In this document: positions 54,312 to 62,928 of the stretch, one piece after another
Layout: every line of letters starts with the position of its first letter
Position numbering within the stretch: position 1 is the first letter of the stretch
Origin: JAPLJC01 sp963697965
GTDB taxonomy: Bacteria; Desulfobacterota; Desulfobaccia; Desulfobaccales; 0-14-0-80-60-11
DNA length: 64,000 nucleotides
Reading direction: 5' to 3'
Assembly: GCA_963697965.1 (NCBI GenBank)
Contig: OY969108.1
Coordinates: 3,286,001-3,350,000, forward strand
The notes under the pieces: generated by a model
Told to the model about the DNA's origin: nothing
What the model saw: only the letters and a program-made list of their open reading frames with translations
Databases searched by the model: none
Translations under genes and position numbers: made by a program

Positions 54312-54782
54312 TTACTCTCGGGTCACCTTAAGGGCTTCTTCTATCATTTGTCTCGAAATGCCCGGAAGAAGGTTCGACTTGCTGATAGCTGTTGGTAGAT
54401 CAAGGTGGGCAAGCCGCTTATTGCGCTGCGTCCGCATTCCTTGGCATTTATCCTTCAGATCGTCGAGTAGATTCCGCAAACTATTTGCAAGATCATTTTG
54501 TCCTTGTGCATCAATGCGTTCCCGCAATTGCTCAAGAGAAAGATTTTCGTCTTTTCTTGAGCGAGGAGGGTCTGTCAATTTGCTTAGAGTTAATTGAACC
54601 TCCCCGAGTAGCGCCTCATGGATGATAGCAAAAAATGCAGAAGCGCACTCGTTAAGAAGCTCAATCCGTCTCTCCGAGGACCCGAATAATTGTCGATAGA
54701 TAATCCACCTGGCGTGTAGCAAAGTAATCTCTTTTTTCAACTCGTTAAATACTTCTTCAATAGTAGGTGGCATTTTGCCCAT
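54312..54782 (-). CDS. AbiU2-like HEPN family protein
   Basis: 156 residues from the ATG at 54782 (AGGAGG five bases before; an earlier ATG at 54800 overlaps the site and is not preferred). The pattern HARWIIYRQLFGSSERRIELLNECASAFFAIIHEALLGEVQLTLSKLTDPPRSRKDENLSLEQL fits the AbiU2 domain, and the later R-N-K-R-L-A-H (R-x4-6-H type) supports the HEPN superfamily. Known relatives: abortive infection and MNT/HEPN toxin-type modules, with RNase activity in several cases. Its gene is coupled to the 60-residue gene that follows. It lies between queA and tgt, which are normally adjacent. Confidence 0.75.
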   Translation of the reverse strand: MGKMPPTIEEVFNELKKEITLLHARWIIYRQLFGSSERRIELLNECASAFFAIIHEALLGEVQLTLSKLTDPPRSRKDENLSLEQLRERIDAQGQNDLANSLRNLLDDLKDKCQGMRTQRNKRLAHLDLPTAISKSNLLPGISRQMIEEALKVTRE

Positions 54783-54861
54783 TAAGACCTCCTGCTGCAT
54801 ATATCCTTAATATTTCTCGTGGTTCCCAAGCCCCTGCTTTGGAACGCCAAACTTCCCCAAC

Positions 54862-55902
54862 TTACAAAATCAGCATGCAATCGCCATAGCTGTAAAAGCG
54901 GTAGGCCTTTTGCACCGCCTCGGCATAGGCCCGCAGGACCAGGTCCCGGCCGGCGAAGGCGCTCACCAGCAGCAGCAAGGTCGATTGGGGCAGGTGGAAA
55001 TTGGTGAGCAGCCGGTCCACCGCCTGGAAGCGGTAGCCGGGGTAGATATAGAGGTCGCACCAGCCCCGGCGGGCTTGAAAGCCCGAAGGCGAGGCGCAGT
55101 GTTCCAGGACCCGGACGCAGGTGGTGCCCACCGCGTTGATTTTCTGCCCCCTCGCCCTCGCCTGGTTGAGGCGGGCGGCCGCGGCCGCGGACAGCTCAAA
55201 ATATTCCGGCAGCAGCCGGTGCCGGGTATAGTCCTGTTCCTTAACCGGCAAGAAGGTGCCGGGCCCGACGTGCAGGGTGAGGGTCACCGTCTCGATGCCC
55301 CGCCGTGCCAGCTCTTGGAAGACCTCCGGGGTGAAGTGCAACCCCGCAGTGGGACAGGCCACCGCTCCGGTCTCTCTGGCGAAGATGGTCTGGTAGCTCT
55401 CCCGGTCCGCCTCCCCGGCCGGGCGGCGGAGGTAGGGCGGCAACGGCACTTCCCCGGCTGCCAGTACCGTTGCCAATACCTCCGTGGCCGCCACCAAGCG
55501 CAGCTCCGCCACGCCGGGCTGGGGCAGGGAAAGGATTTCCGCCTGCAACTGGGGGCCGCAGCGCAGAACCTGGCCCGGCCGCAGCCGCCCCCGGTGGCTG
55601 GCCCGGACCCGGGCAGCTTCCCGGCCGTTGCCTTCCGGCGTGGGCAGTCGGTGCAAAAGGAGCTCCACCCGGCCGCCGCTCTCTTTGACCCCCCGGAGGC
55701 GGGCGGGAAAGACCCGGGTGTCGTTGACCACCAGCAGGTCGCCCTCGTTCAGGTGCGCGGCCAGGTACCGGAAGAGGCCATGGCCGATCTCTCCCGTCTC
55801 CCGGGAGAGCACCAGGAGGCGAGAGGCGTCCCTTGGGGCCAGGGGATATCGAGCCACCAATTCCCGGGGCAGGTGGTAGTCGAAATCAGCGATCCGGGTC
55901 AT
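54862..55902 (-). CDS. queA: S-adenosylmethionine:tRNA ribosyltransferase-isomerase
   Basis: 346 residues, complete. Typical start FDYHLPRELVARYPLAPRDASRLLVL, then NDTRVFPARLRG, CPTAGLHFTPEVFQEL, VTLHVGPGTFLPV and STLLLLVSAFAGRDLVLRAYAEA. Known reaction: transfers and isomerises ribose from SAM to the preQ1 in tRNA to make epoxyqueuosine. Its start overlaps the DHH-CBS-nucleotidyltransferase gene end by 4 bp (ATGA), so xerD-cca-queA is one operon on the minus strand. Confidence 0.97.
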   Translation of the reverse strand: MTRIADFDYHLPRELVARYPLAPRDASRLLVLSRETGEIGHGLFRYLAAHLNEGDLLVVNDTRVFPARLRGVKESGGRVELLLHRLPTPEGNGREAARVRASHRGRLRPGQVLRCGPQLQAEILSLPQPGVAELRLVAATEVLATVLAAGEVPLPPYLRRPAGEADRESYQTIFARETGAVACPTAGLHFTPEVFQELARRGIETVTLTLHVGPGTFLPVKEQDYTRHRLLPEYFELSAAAAARLNQARARGQKINAVGTTCVRVLEHCASPSGFQARRGWCDLYIYPGYRFQAVDRLLTNFHLPQSTLLLLVSAFAGRDLVLRAYAEAVQKAYRFYSYGDCMLIL

Positions 55903-58562
55903 CGGGACCCTCCGGCGGGCGGCCCGAAGGAGAGGCGGATAAATTCCCTCTCCTCTTTCCGGCTCTTCACCTCTTCGTTAATGCGGGCTTCCAGCAACCG
56001 CACCAGCATCTCCCTGATGAGGGGACCGGGCTGGTAGCCCATGGCCACCAGGTCCCGGCCCCGGAGTTCCGGCTTGAGCTTCTTAAGATGGGTGAAAAAG
56101 AGGGAGATGCTTCGCCGGGCGGACTCCTGCCGGGCTTTGCCCAGCATGTAAAGGAGGTCTTCCACGGCCAGCGGCGCCAGCAGGTGGTAGATCTGGCTGC
56201 GGTTCGGTTCACCCAGGCGGACCAGGGTGGCCAGGGTCCGGTCCGCCGCCTCCTTGCCCTGCACCAGGGCCGCGGCCAGTTTGGGGGAGAGGTTGAAGCC
56301 CCCCAGCATCTCCTGCAACTCCCGGGGACTGAGCGCTTCCACCAATCCCAGGAAATAGACCTGCCACCGCTGGTAGCGGTCCTCCAGGTAGAGGAGGTCG
56401 TACCAGGAGAACACGGCCCGGAGCCCCTCCAGCATGGAGTGGGTCGACTGTTCATAGATCAGCCGGGGATGGACGGCCTTCAGCAGGTCCAATTCCGCCA
56501 GCCGGGCCACCGCCGGCAGCGGGTTCTCCTCCTGCAGGATCAGCTTGAGCTCCTGGAAGAGCCTGGCTCCGGAAAGGCGTTCGAAAAAGTTGTTGCGCAC
56601 CGCATTGGCGATGAGGTTGGCGGTGAGCTTGGTGATGCGAAACTGGAAGCGCTGCTCGAAGCGCACCGCCCGGAAGACCCGGGTGGGGTCCTCCACGAAG
56701 CTCAGGTTGTGCAGCAGGCTGAGGCGGCCGTCCTTCAGGTCCCGCTGGGCCCCGAAAAAATCGAGCAAGATGCCGAATTCCCCGGGATTGAGCCGCAGGG
56801 CCAAGGTGTTGATGGTGAAGTCCCGGCGGTAAAGGTCCATCTTGATGGAGCTGTACTCCACCACCGGCATGGCCCCCGGGGCCTCGTAATACTCGCTGCG
56901 GGCCGTGGCCACGTCGATCTTGAAACCGTCAGGAAAGATGATCACCGCAGTCTTGAATTTCTGAAATTCCCGGGAGCGGGCCCCATAGCGGGAGGCAAAG
57001 TGCCGGGCGAAAACGATGGCGTCCCCTTCGATGACCATGTCGATGTCCAGATTGTCATGGCGCAACAGCAAATCCCGCACAAAGCCGCCCACCACGTAGG
57101 CTTGATAATGGAGCCCCGCGGCCACCTCCCCCACCTGCTGGAGGATCGCCAGAATCTCCCGGGGCAGGCGCTCCCGCATCAGGGAGCCAATGTTCTTGGT
57201 GCGCATGGGTTGGGACCATTGAGCCTCATCATCTTCGGGGCTGAGCAGGTGCAAGAGGTCGGTGCGGCTGATGATGCCGATCACCTGGCCGTCCTCCAGG
57301 ACTGGCAGGATACGCTGCTTGTGAACCAACAGCTGTTCCCGGATCAAGGGCAGGGTGGCCTCGGGGGGCACGGTGGGCACCTCGGTGGTCATATAGTCCT
57401 TCACCGGATGGCTTTTCAGGCCGTGGTAGATACCCTTTTCCACCGTCTGCCGGGTAATCACCCCCAGGAGCTTGCCGTCGGCCAGGACCGGCAGGGCATT
57501 GATGCTGTACCGGTTCAAGACCAGTTCCGCCCTCTCCAACGGGACCTCCGGGGCCACCGATTTTACCGGGAAAGACATGATCTCCCGGGCCTGGTGCCCC
57601 CGATGCACCCGTTTCTGCAGAACCTGGCGCAGCCTTTCCTCCACCTGAGCCAGGGGCTGGCCCTTGATGGCGGCGGCGGCCGCGTGGCTGTGGCCGCCCC
57701 CCCCCATCTCCGCCAGGATGTCGGCCACGTCCACCTCGGGCAGGCGGCTGCGGCCCACCACGAAGACCCGGTCCTCCATCTGGCCCAGGGCGAAAAGCAC
57801 CTGGATGTTTTCCATGTCCATGAGCTTGTGGGCTACCAGGGCAAAATCGGGGACGTACTCCTGGGTGGTGGCCCGGGCAATGACCACCTCGATGTCGCTC
57901 ACGTGGAAGTTGGTGGAGTGCTCCAGGAGGTCGTTCAAGAGGGCCACCTGCTCGGCGGTGAGCTCCCGGGTGATGATCTCGGAGACCATGTTGAGGTCGG
58001 CCCCCTGGCTCAGCAGAAAGGCGGCGGCCTCAAAATCCTGGGGGGTGGTGGAGGCGAAGGTAAAGGAGCCGGTGTCCTCGAAGATCCCCAGGACCATGGT
58101 GGTGGCTTCCTGGGGGGTCAAGGTCAGGCCCCGCTCCTTGATGAGCCGGGTCAGGATGGCAGTGGTGGAGCCCAGGGGTTGCACCACCTCCAGGCTGCCG
58201 TGGACGTCGTCGGCGGCGTCGGGGTGGTGGTCGTAGATGTGGATGTCAACTTCCCCGGAGGCGGCCGCCTCGGCGAATTTGCCGATGCGGGAGGCCTGGC
58301 GGGTGTCCACCAGGATGAGGCGCTTGATCTCCTCCGGCGGCACGTTCTTGCTCCGGGCAAAATCGAGGAAATAGAGGCTGGAACGGATGAAAAAATCCCG
58401 GAGGTTGGGCTCCTGAGACCCCGGAAAGACCAGGATGGCGTCGGGATAGAGCTTTTTGGCGCCCACCATGGAGGCCATGGCGTCGAAGTCGGCGTTGAGG
58501 TGGCTGGTAATCACCTCCAGGGTGCGGGCCGGAGGTTGCGGGCGGCGGGAGGAGGGATTCAT
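55899..58562 (-). CDS. DHH phosphoesterase - CBS - tRNA nucleotidyltransferase fusion
   Basis: 887 residues. N-terminal DHH/DHHA1 part (SHLNADFDAMASMVGAKKL, FPGSQEPNLRDFFI, VDTRQASRIG, IYDHHPDA; residues 1-310), two CBS domains (INALPVLADGKLLGVITR and QRILPVLEDGQVIGIISRTDLL; ~325-440), then a poly(A)-polymerase/CCA head domain (YVVGGFVRDLLLRHDNLDIDMVIEGD, catalytic Asp-x-Asp) and its RNA-binding tail. Known in Desulfobacterota and some other bacteria as an A-adding or CCA-adding enzyme fused to a nanoRNase-like domain. CBS domains suggest adenosine-ligand control. It overlaps xerD and queA by 4 bp each. Confidence 0.93.
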   Translation of the reverse strand: MNPSSRRPQPPARTLEVITSHLNADFDAMASMVGAKKLYPDAILVFPGSQEPNLRDFFIRSSLYFLDFARSKNVPPEEIKRLILVDTRQASRIGKFAEAAASGEVDIHIYDHHPDAADDVHGSLEVVQPLGSTTAILTRLIKERGLTLTPQEATTMVLGIFEDTGSFTFASTTPQDFEAAAFLLSQGADLNMVSEIITRELTAEQVALLNDLLEHSTNFHVSDIEVVIARATTQEYVPDFALVAHKLMDMENIQVLFALGQMEDRVFVVGRSRLPEVDVADILAEMGGGGHSHAAAAAIKGQPLAQVEERLRQVLQKRVHRGHQAREIMSFPVKSVAPEVPLERAELVLNRYSINALPVLADGKLLGVITRQTVEKGIYHGLKSHPVKDYMTTEVPTVPPEATLPLIREQLLVHKQRILPVLEDGQVIGIISRTDLLHLLSPEDDEAQWSQPMRTKNIGSLMRERLPREILAILQQVGEVAAGLHYQAYVVGGFVRDLLLRHDNLDIDMVIEGDAIVFARHFASRYGARSREFQKFKTAVIIFPDGFKIDVATARSEYYEAPGAMPVVEYSSIKMDLYRRDFTINTLALRLNPGEFGILLDFFGAQRDLKDGRLSLLHNLSFVEDPTRVFRAVRFEQRFQFRITKLTANLIANAVRNNFFERLSGARLFQELKLILQEENPLPAVARLAELDLLKAVHPRLIYEQSTHSMLEGLRAVFSWYDLLYLEDRYQRWQVYFLGLVEALSPRELQEMLGGFNLSPKLAAALVQGKEAADRTLATLVRLGEPNRSQIYHLLAPLAVEDLLYMLGKARQESARRSISLFFTHLKKLKPELRGRDLVAMGYQPGPLIREMLVRLLEARINEEVKSRKEEREFIRLSFGPPAGGSR

Positions 58563-59449
58563 GGGCGGGGATGAGCCTTCTCGTGCGCCTTTTTCAGGCG
58601 GGCCGCGTCCACGTGGGTGTAGATCTGGGTGGTGGCCAGGTCGGCGTGGCCCAGCAGCAGCTGCAACACCCGCAGGTTGGCCCCCCGGGACAAAAGATGG
58701 GTGGCCATGGAGTGGCGCAGGGTGTGGGGGCTGAGGTCCACCACCCCTTGCTTACGGGCGTAGCCCTTCAATATCTTCCAGAACCCCTGGCGGGTCAGGG
58801 GCCCGCCCCACCGGTTGACGAAGAGGTGCTGGCTCTGGCGGCCCTTGAGGAGCTGGGGCCGGCCCTGGGCCAGGTAGAGTTCCAGCTTGGCCACCGCCTT
58901 GGCCACCATGGGGACCACCCGCTCCTTGGAGCCCTTTCCCATGGGGCGCACCACCCCCCGGCGCAGGTCCAGTTGTTTCAGGGTCAGGCCCACCAGTTCC
59001 GAGACCCGGAGGCCGGTGGCATAAAGTAGTTCCAGCAGGGCGGCGTCCCGTTGCCCCTTGGGGGTGGCGGGGTCGGGTCCCTCCAGCAGGGCGGCCACCT
59101 CCCCTTCCGTCAGCACCTTGGGCAGCCGCCGGGGCAGACGGGGGGAGTCCAGCAGCTCCACCGGGCTCACTTGGGACAAGACCTTCTCCTCCCGCTGCAA
59201 AAACCGGTAGAATTGCCGCAAGGCGGAGAGCTTGCGGGCCCGGCTCCGGGCCGACAGGCCCCGGCCTTCCAGGACGGCCAGGTACTCCTGCAGGTGGGCC
59301 AGCGAGACCGCTCCCCACTGGGCCAGCCCCTGCGATTCCACAAACCCCCAGAAATCCTGGAGATCTCCTGCATAGGCGGCCACGGTCAGGGGCGCCAGGC
59401 CCCTTTCCGCCGTTAAGTGCTGATAAAATTGGTTGAGCTCGGTATCCAT
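58559..59449 (-). CDS. xerD: Site-specific tyrosine recombinase XerD/XerC family
   Basis: 296 residues, normal Xer length. N-terminal SAM-like core-binding domain (FYQHLTAERGLAPLTVAAYAGDLQDF) and catalytic domain with ATGLRVSELVGL (Arg I), LSPHTLRHSMATHLLSRGANL (His-x-x-Arg), LLGHADLATTQIYTHV (His and nucleophile Tyr). Known role: resolves chromosome dimers at dif with FtsK, and is hijacked by some phages. Xer type (C or D) cannot be told with certainty. It is the first gene of the operon with the DHH-CBS-NT and queA genes. Confidence 0.94.
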   Translation of the reverse strand: MDTELNQFYQHLTAERGLAPLTVAAYAGDLQDFWGFVESQGLAQWGAVSLAHLQEYLAVLEGRGLSARSRARKLSALRQFYRFLQREEKVLSQVSPVELLDSPRLPRRLPKVLTEGEVAALLEGPDPATPKGQRDAALLELLYATGLRVSELVGLTLKQLDLRRGVVRPMGKGSKERVVPMVAKAVAKLELYLAQGRPQLLKGRQSQHLFVNRWGGPLTRQGFWKILKGYARKQGVVDLSPHTLRHSMATHLLSRGANLRVLQLLLGHADLATTQIYTHVDAARLKKAHEKAHPRP

Positions 59450-59881
59450 GGGCGATTATCTGCTATAATCAATACACATTATACCTGCACTTTTTCAAAA
59501 GTAATAGCCGCAGCTCCCAGTAGTGTCCGACAAGGGGCTTATGTAGCCGCAGGCTTTAGCCTGCGCCCTTTTTCCTTAATTAAGATTTTGCACAAGTAGG
59601 AATGAAAATTGAAAAATCTAGCCGCAAGCCTTAAGCCAGAGAAGACGGGGGCAGCCCGGAAGCGCCAAAACTCCCTCTCCCCTGTGAGGGAAGAGGGGAG
59701 AAAGCAAGAGAACTCCATAAGTTAATCAAAGAAGATTTGGGAGCCTGGATAACAACGCAGATTGGCAAAAACCTTGCCGGACACTACTGCGCAGCTCCCG
59801 GATTGGGGATAAGGGAGTAAAAGTGGAATCGCCGCCCCCGTCGGTTTATCAACGGGGATGGCGCCGGCTCTACATCAATCA
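59450..59881. repeat. Intergenic region with palindromic repeats
   Basis: A family C palindrome lies at 59542-59566. Two inverted copies of a TAGTGTCCG[GA]CA motif are at ~59520-59535 and ~59782-59795 (GCCGGACACTACTGCG); a relative is at 25045-25060. No gene is seen. A stretch TTGGCAAAAACCTTGCC near 59760 has the spacing of a -24/-12 promoter but lies inside the repeat. Confidence 0.6.
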
Positions 59882-60682
59882 ATGTCTAGGACTGAAATCA
59901 TTTACGGCCGCCATCCGGTGCTGGCCGCCCTGCGCCGGCCGGAGAGCCCTCTGGAGGAGGTCATCGTGGCCGCCGGGGTCGGCGGCCCCTGGCTGGAGGA
60001 GGTGCGGCGTCTGGCCCGGGCCGCAGGCGTCCGGTTCCGGGTCCAGGAGCGAGCCGCCCTGGATCGCCTCTGCGGCGTTCCCCACCACCAGGGAATCCTG
60101 GCCCGGCGGGGCGCCTATCCCTACCTCTCCCAGGATGAGCTTCTGGACCGCCTGCAAGAGCTCCCGGAACCAGCCCTGCTGGCGGCCGCCGACAGCCTCA
60201 CCGACCCCATGAACCTGGGCAACCTCTGCCGCAGCGCCCTGGCCGCCGGGGTCCACGGCCTCATCATCCCCAAGGACCGGGCCGCGGGCCTCACCCCGGC
60301 GGTGGCCAAGGCCGCTGCCGGGGCCCTCGAATACCTGCCGGTTTTCCGGGTCACCAACCTGGCGGACTGCCTGGGACGCCTCAAAGAGGCGGGCCTGCTC
60401 ATCGTCGGGGCTGACGCCGCCGCCCCCCAAAGCCTCTACCAGGCCGACCTCACCGGCCCTTTGGCCCTGGTCATCGGCGGGGAAGAAAAGGGCCTGCGCC
60501 CCCGGGTGCGCCGGCAGTGCAACCTGGTCCTGGCCATCCCCCAGGCGGCGCCGGAAATCGGCTCCCTGAACGCGGCTACCGCTGGCGCCGTGGCCCTGTT
60601 TGAGGTGCGGCGGCAACGGCTAATTGCGGCCGGCGGCGATCAGCCTGCCCCTTTCAGCAAAAAAGGGCAGCCTAAACCTTAA
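59882..60682 (+). CDS. rlmB: SPOUT family RNA 2'-O-methyltransferase, RlmB/TrmH type
   Basis: About 266 residues from the ATG at 59882 (MSRTEIIYGRHPVLAALR). RlmB-type N-terminal substrate-binding domain with VPHHQGILARRG, then the SPOUT knot: LTDPMNLGNLCRSALAAGVHGLIIPKDRA, LVIGGEEKGLRPRVRRQCNLVLAIPQ and the cofactor loop GSLNAATAGAVALFE. Known role: 2'-O-methylation of 23S rRNA G2251. An upstream ATG at 59858 is open but not conserved. The substrate is by family only; other TrmH-group enzymes methylate tRNA. Confidence 0.91.
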   Translation: MSRTEIIYGRHPVLAALRRPESPLEEVIVAAGVGGPWLEEVRRLARAAGVRFRVQERAALDRLCGVPHHQGILARRGAYPYLSQDELLDRLQELPEPALLAAADSLTDPMNLGNLCRSALAAGVHGLIIPKDRAAGLTPAVAKAAAGALEYLPVFRVTNLADCLGRLKEAGLLIVGADAAAPQSLYQADLTGPLALVIGGEEKGLRPRVRRQCNLVLAIPQAAPEIGSLNAATAGAVALFEVRRQRLIAAGGDQPAPFSKKGQPKP

Positions 60683-61068
60683 AATGGAGAATTCTTTAGG
60701 GGCCCGGCAAGCAGTTGTAGGGTGGGCACTGCCCACCATCTCCTTATAATAAAACTGCCCCCCACCCGGGATCCGAGGGGGTTTAATTCTTTGCCGGGTG
60801 CGGCATGCCGCGACCCCAGCAGCTGTAGGGTGGGCACGGCCCACCATTTTCTTATTAAGGCAGTTTTCGGTTTTCTGTTTTCGGTGAAGGCAAAATGAAA
60901 ATCAAAGGTCCCTTAACGCAACAGAAAACAGTAAACAGAAACCACAAGCTGTAGGGTGGGCACTGCCCACCAATTCCTTAGAATAAATATGGACACTTAC
61001 CTGACATCCGAGGTGTTTTAATTCTTTATCGGGCCGCGGCAAGCTGCCGCCGCCCTAAGGAGATTGAC
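60683..61068. repeat. Intergenic region with three family B palindromes in two repeated units
   Basis: Family B palindromes (GTAGGGTGGGCAC[TG]GCCCACC) lie at 60717-60737, 60825-60845 and 60951-60971. The first and third begin units of ~100 bp that match on: after the palindrome, both have CTTA[TG]AATAAA, GATCCGAGG/CATCCGAGG, TTTTAATTCTTT, GCCGGG or TCGGGC, then GCGGCA. No gene is seen; the next start codon is at 61069. Confidence 0.75.
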
Positions 61069-61566
61069 ATGTTCCAGGAACTGAGACGCCTTGACCGGGG
61101 GCTGACCCGGCCGCAGGCCGAGGAAATTTTGGCCGCCGGCTCGTTCGGGTTCTTATCCATGAACGGCGGCGACGATTATGCCTATGGAGTCCCTTTCAGC
61201 TACGTCTATGTGCAAAACAGCATTTACCTGCACTGCGCCTTGCAAGGTAAGAAATTAGATCTTATCCGGCGGGATAATCGAGTCTCCTTCTGTGTCGTCC
61301 AGGGAGCCGAACCCATTTTTAAACTTCCCGATACCTTTAGTATGAAATATAAGAGCGCCCTGGTTTTCGGAAAAATATACGAAGTCGCTCAAGACCAGGA
61401 AAAATTGCAAGGCTTAATCGCCCTGGTGGAAAAATATTTTCGCGACGACCCGGAACACCTGGAGCTGGGGAAGGTGAAGGCCGCCAATTCCCTGGATAGA
61501 ACTGCGGTCCTGCGGCTAGATATCGACCACCTGACGGGAAAAGTCAGGAGGGAGAAATCCAAATGA
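61069..61566 (+). CDS. Pyridoxamine 5'-phosphate oxidase-like FMN-binding protein
   Basis: 165 residues. The split-barrel flavin-binding pattern is seen: AEEILAAGSFGFLSMNGGDDYAYGVPFSYVYVQNSIYLHCALQGKKLDLIRRDNRVSFCVVQ, like NimA and related PNPOx-fold proteins. AAGGAGAT precedes the ATG by a good distance. Known members reduce nitro groups or bind heme/flavin for unknown purposes; the catalytic role here is unknown. It stands alone, followed by a small run of TTAGGGG-type heptamers. Confidence 0.85.
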   Translation: MFQELRRLDRGLTRPQAEEILAAGSFGFLSMNGGDDYAYGVPFSYVYVQNSIYLHCALQGKKLDLIRRDNRVSFCVVQGAEPIFKLPDTFSMKYKSALVFGKIYEVAQDQEKLQGLIALVEKYFRDDPEHLELGKVKAANSLDRTAVLRLDIDHLTGKVRREKSK

Positions 61567-61606
61567 AGGGGTTAGGGGTTAGGGATTAGGGGTCAGGGAT
61601 TGGAGG
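61567..61606. repeat. Heptamer-type run (GGGGTTA variants)
   Basis: Right after the flavoprotein gene: GGGGTTAGGGGTTAGGGATT and then AGGGGTCAGGGATTGG, about five degenerate 7-8 base units. Of the same kind as the AGCAGTG run at 46005-46044 but with a different unit. Confidence 0.6.
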
Positions 61607-61639
61607 AAGGGAAGGGATAAGGTCATAGGCAGTGTCTGT

Positions 61640-61978
61640 TTCAGAAATACCTTCAAAAATAATCATCTTGATGATTTCGTGAAGGAAACTGTGTCGCATA
61701 AGGTCAGCTTGATCTCTACCGATGATAATTCTGGCTATTGGCACCTTGACGACTGGTGCAATCATGGCGTTGTCCATCACGGCCAAGGTGAATATGTCTG
61801 CGGGGCGGTTCATACCGGCACCATTGACAGCTTTTGGTCTATGATTAAACGTGGCATTGTCGGTACATTCCATAAGGTTAGCAAAAAGTATCTCCAACTA
61901 TATGTTGCCGAGTTTGAGTTCCGTTATAATAACCGCAAGAATCCTGACATCTTCGGGGCGGCGATAGGCTTATGTTAA
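61640..61978 (+). pseudogene. Truncated IS1595-family transposase
   Basis: The frame reads FVKETVSHKVSLISTDDNSG, HHGQGEYVCGAVHTGTIDSFWSMIKRGIVGTFHKVSKKYL and EFEFRYNNRKNPDIFGAA, the conserved C-terminal half of IS1595/ISXO2-like transposases with the F-W-S-x-x-K-R-G-x-x-G-T-[FY]-H signature. The N-terminal zinc ribbon and first catalytic Asp are missing and no start codon fits. A degenerate frame is traceable upstream to ~61640. The end overlaps by 7 bp with the start of the next gene. Confidence 0.85.
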
Positions 61979-62856
61979 GAAAAAGAGCATTTATCGCTTT
62001 AGTGGTTACGGCCATCAGTATAACATCTTGCATTATGGCATGTTCACAACCAATTAATAAACAGACCGTAGGCAATGGCAAAACTGGCAAATTGTCCCAA
62101 CAAAAAACCAGTAAACAAGAAAATCCACCCCCGCAATATGTTACCCATCAACAAATGGTTGATGCCATTATACGCGCAATAGATGCCAGTAACGAGAAAA
62201 GCAATACTTACCAACCACCTTCTCCACCAAACAAGTTTTCGGGGTTGTTCCAACTTTTGCTCACAATATTTACTGGTGGCCTCGTAATTGTTGGTGGAAT
62301 CGAATGCTATATTATTTTCAATACTCTTAAAGAAACCCAAATAGTTGCCAAGGCAGCTATAGATAGTGCGGAAGTTGCTAAAATGGCCCTTCAGGTTGCC
62401 GAAAGGGCTTATCTTAAAATAGATAAATTCGAATTTTTCAATTTTGAAGTTAATAAATTCCCGAGAGTCACTTATGAAATTCATAATGTTGGTCATACTC
62501 CTGCTCAAATAATAGAAAGTTTGACTATAATTGACATTGTTGACAAAAGTTTTCCAGAAGTCCCCATTTACGATAGCGGAATAGGTACTATTGGACCCAA
62601 ATACTCGTTTATTCAACCTGATGAAAAGCGCGGTATGATTGGGACTAGGAAAGATGTTATTATATCTGAAGAAATGGAATCTATTAATAATAACACTAAG
62701 CTTATCTTCACATGGGGCAAAATTATATTGCGGGATATTTTTGATAAATTGTGGATCATCGGTTTTGGTGCAATATATACCAAAGCCTTGGGTACCGTAT
62801 TGATGGATGGTTATAATTACACCAAAGAATATGAACAACACAATGAGCAATCCTAA
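61972..62856 (+). CDS. AT-rich membrane protein of unknown function (first of two relatives)
   Basis: 294 residues. A signal-like start (IALVVTAISITSCIMAC; a lipobox-like end is possible), a Pro/Gln-rich linker, one membrane helix (LFQLLLTIFTGGLVIVGGIECYIIF) and a soluble domain with the run KAAIDSAEVAKMALQVAERAYLKID, then THEIHNVGHTPAQII-like strands. The same A-x-x-S-A-x-V-A-K-x-A[LV]-x4-R-A-Y-[LV] pattern is in the next gene. AT-rich, start codon inside the IS1595 remnant's end. Function unknown; families of this kind occur near phage and mobile DNA. Confidence 0.7.
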   Translation: MLRKRAFIALVVTAISITSCIMACSQPINKQTVGNGKTGKLSQQKTSKQENPPPQYVTHQQMVDAIIRAIDASNEKSNTYQPPSPPNKFSGLFQLLLTIFTGGLVIVGGIECYIIFNTLKETQIVAKAAIDSAEVAKMALQVAERAYLKIDKFEFFNFEVNKFPRVTYEIHNVGHTPAQIIESLTIIDIVDKSFPEVPIYDSGIGTIGPKYSFIQPDEKRGMIGTRKDVIISEEMESINNNTKLIFTWGKIILRDIFDKLWIIGFGAIYTKALGTVLMDGYNYTKEYEQHNEQS

Positions 62857-62928
62857 ACGGTCGCCCTTCTATGCATACCATATAACAAATATAATCAAAA
62901 CTATAACCAAACTGATAAGGAAGGCTCC

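Noticed and set aside
55833..58574. Very long plus-strand open frame (913 codons) opposite the DHH-CBS-NT gene
   Set aside because: It is rich in His, Gly, Pro and Gln as expected for the antisense of a GC-rich gene, and the minus strand shows complete known domains.
59757..59790. Sigma-54 type promoter (TTGGCAAAAACCTTGCC, GG and GC ten bases apart)
   Set aside because: It lies in a repeat that also occurs near 25030-25060 in another context, and no gene start follows at a fitting distance.
62044..62850. Minus-strand open frame of 268 codons opposite the first membrane protein
   Set aside because: Composition is that of an antisense frame (Phe/Tyr-rich); the plus strand has a membrane helix and a motif shared with the next gene.
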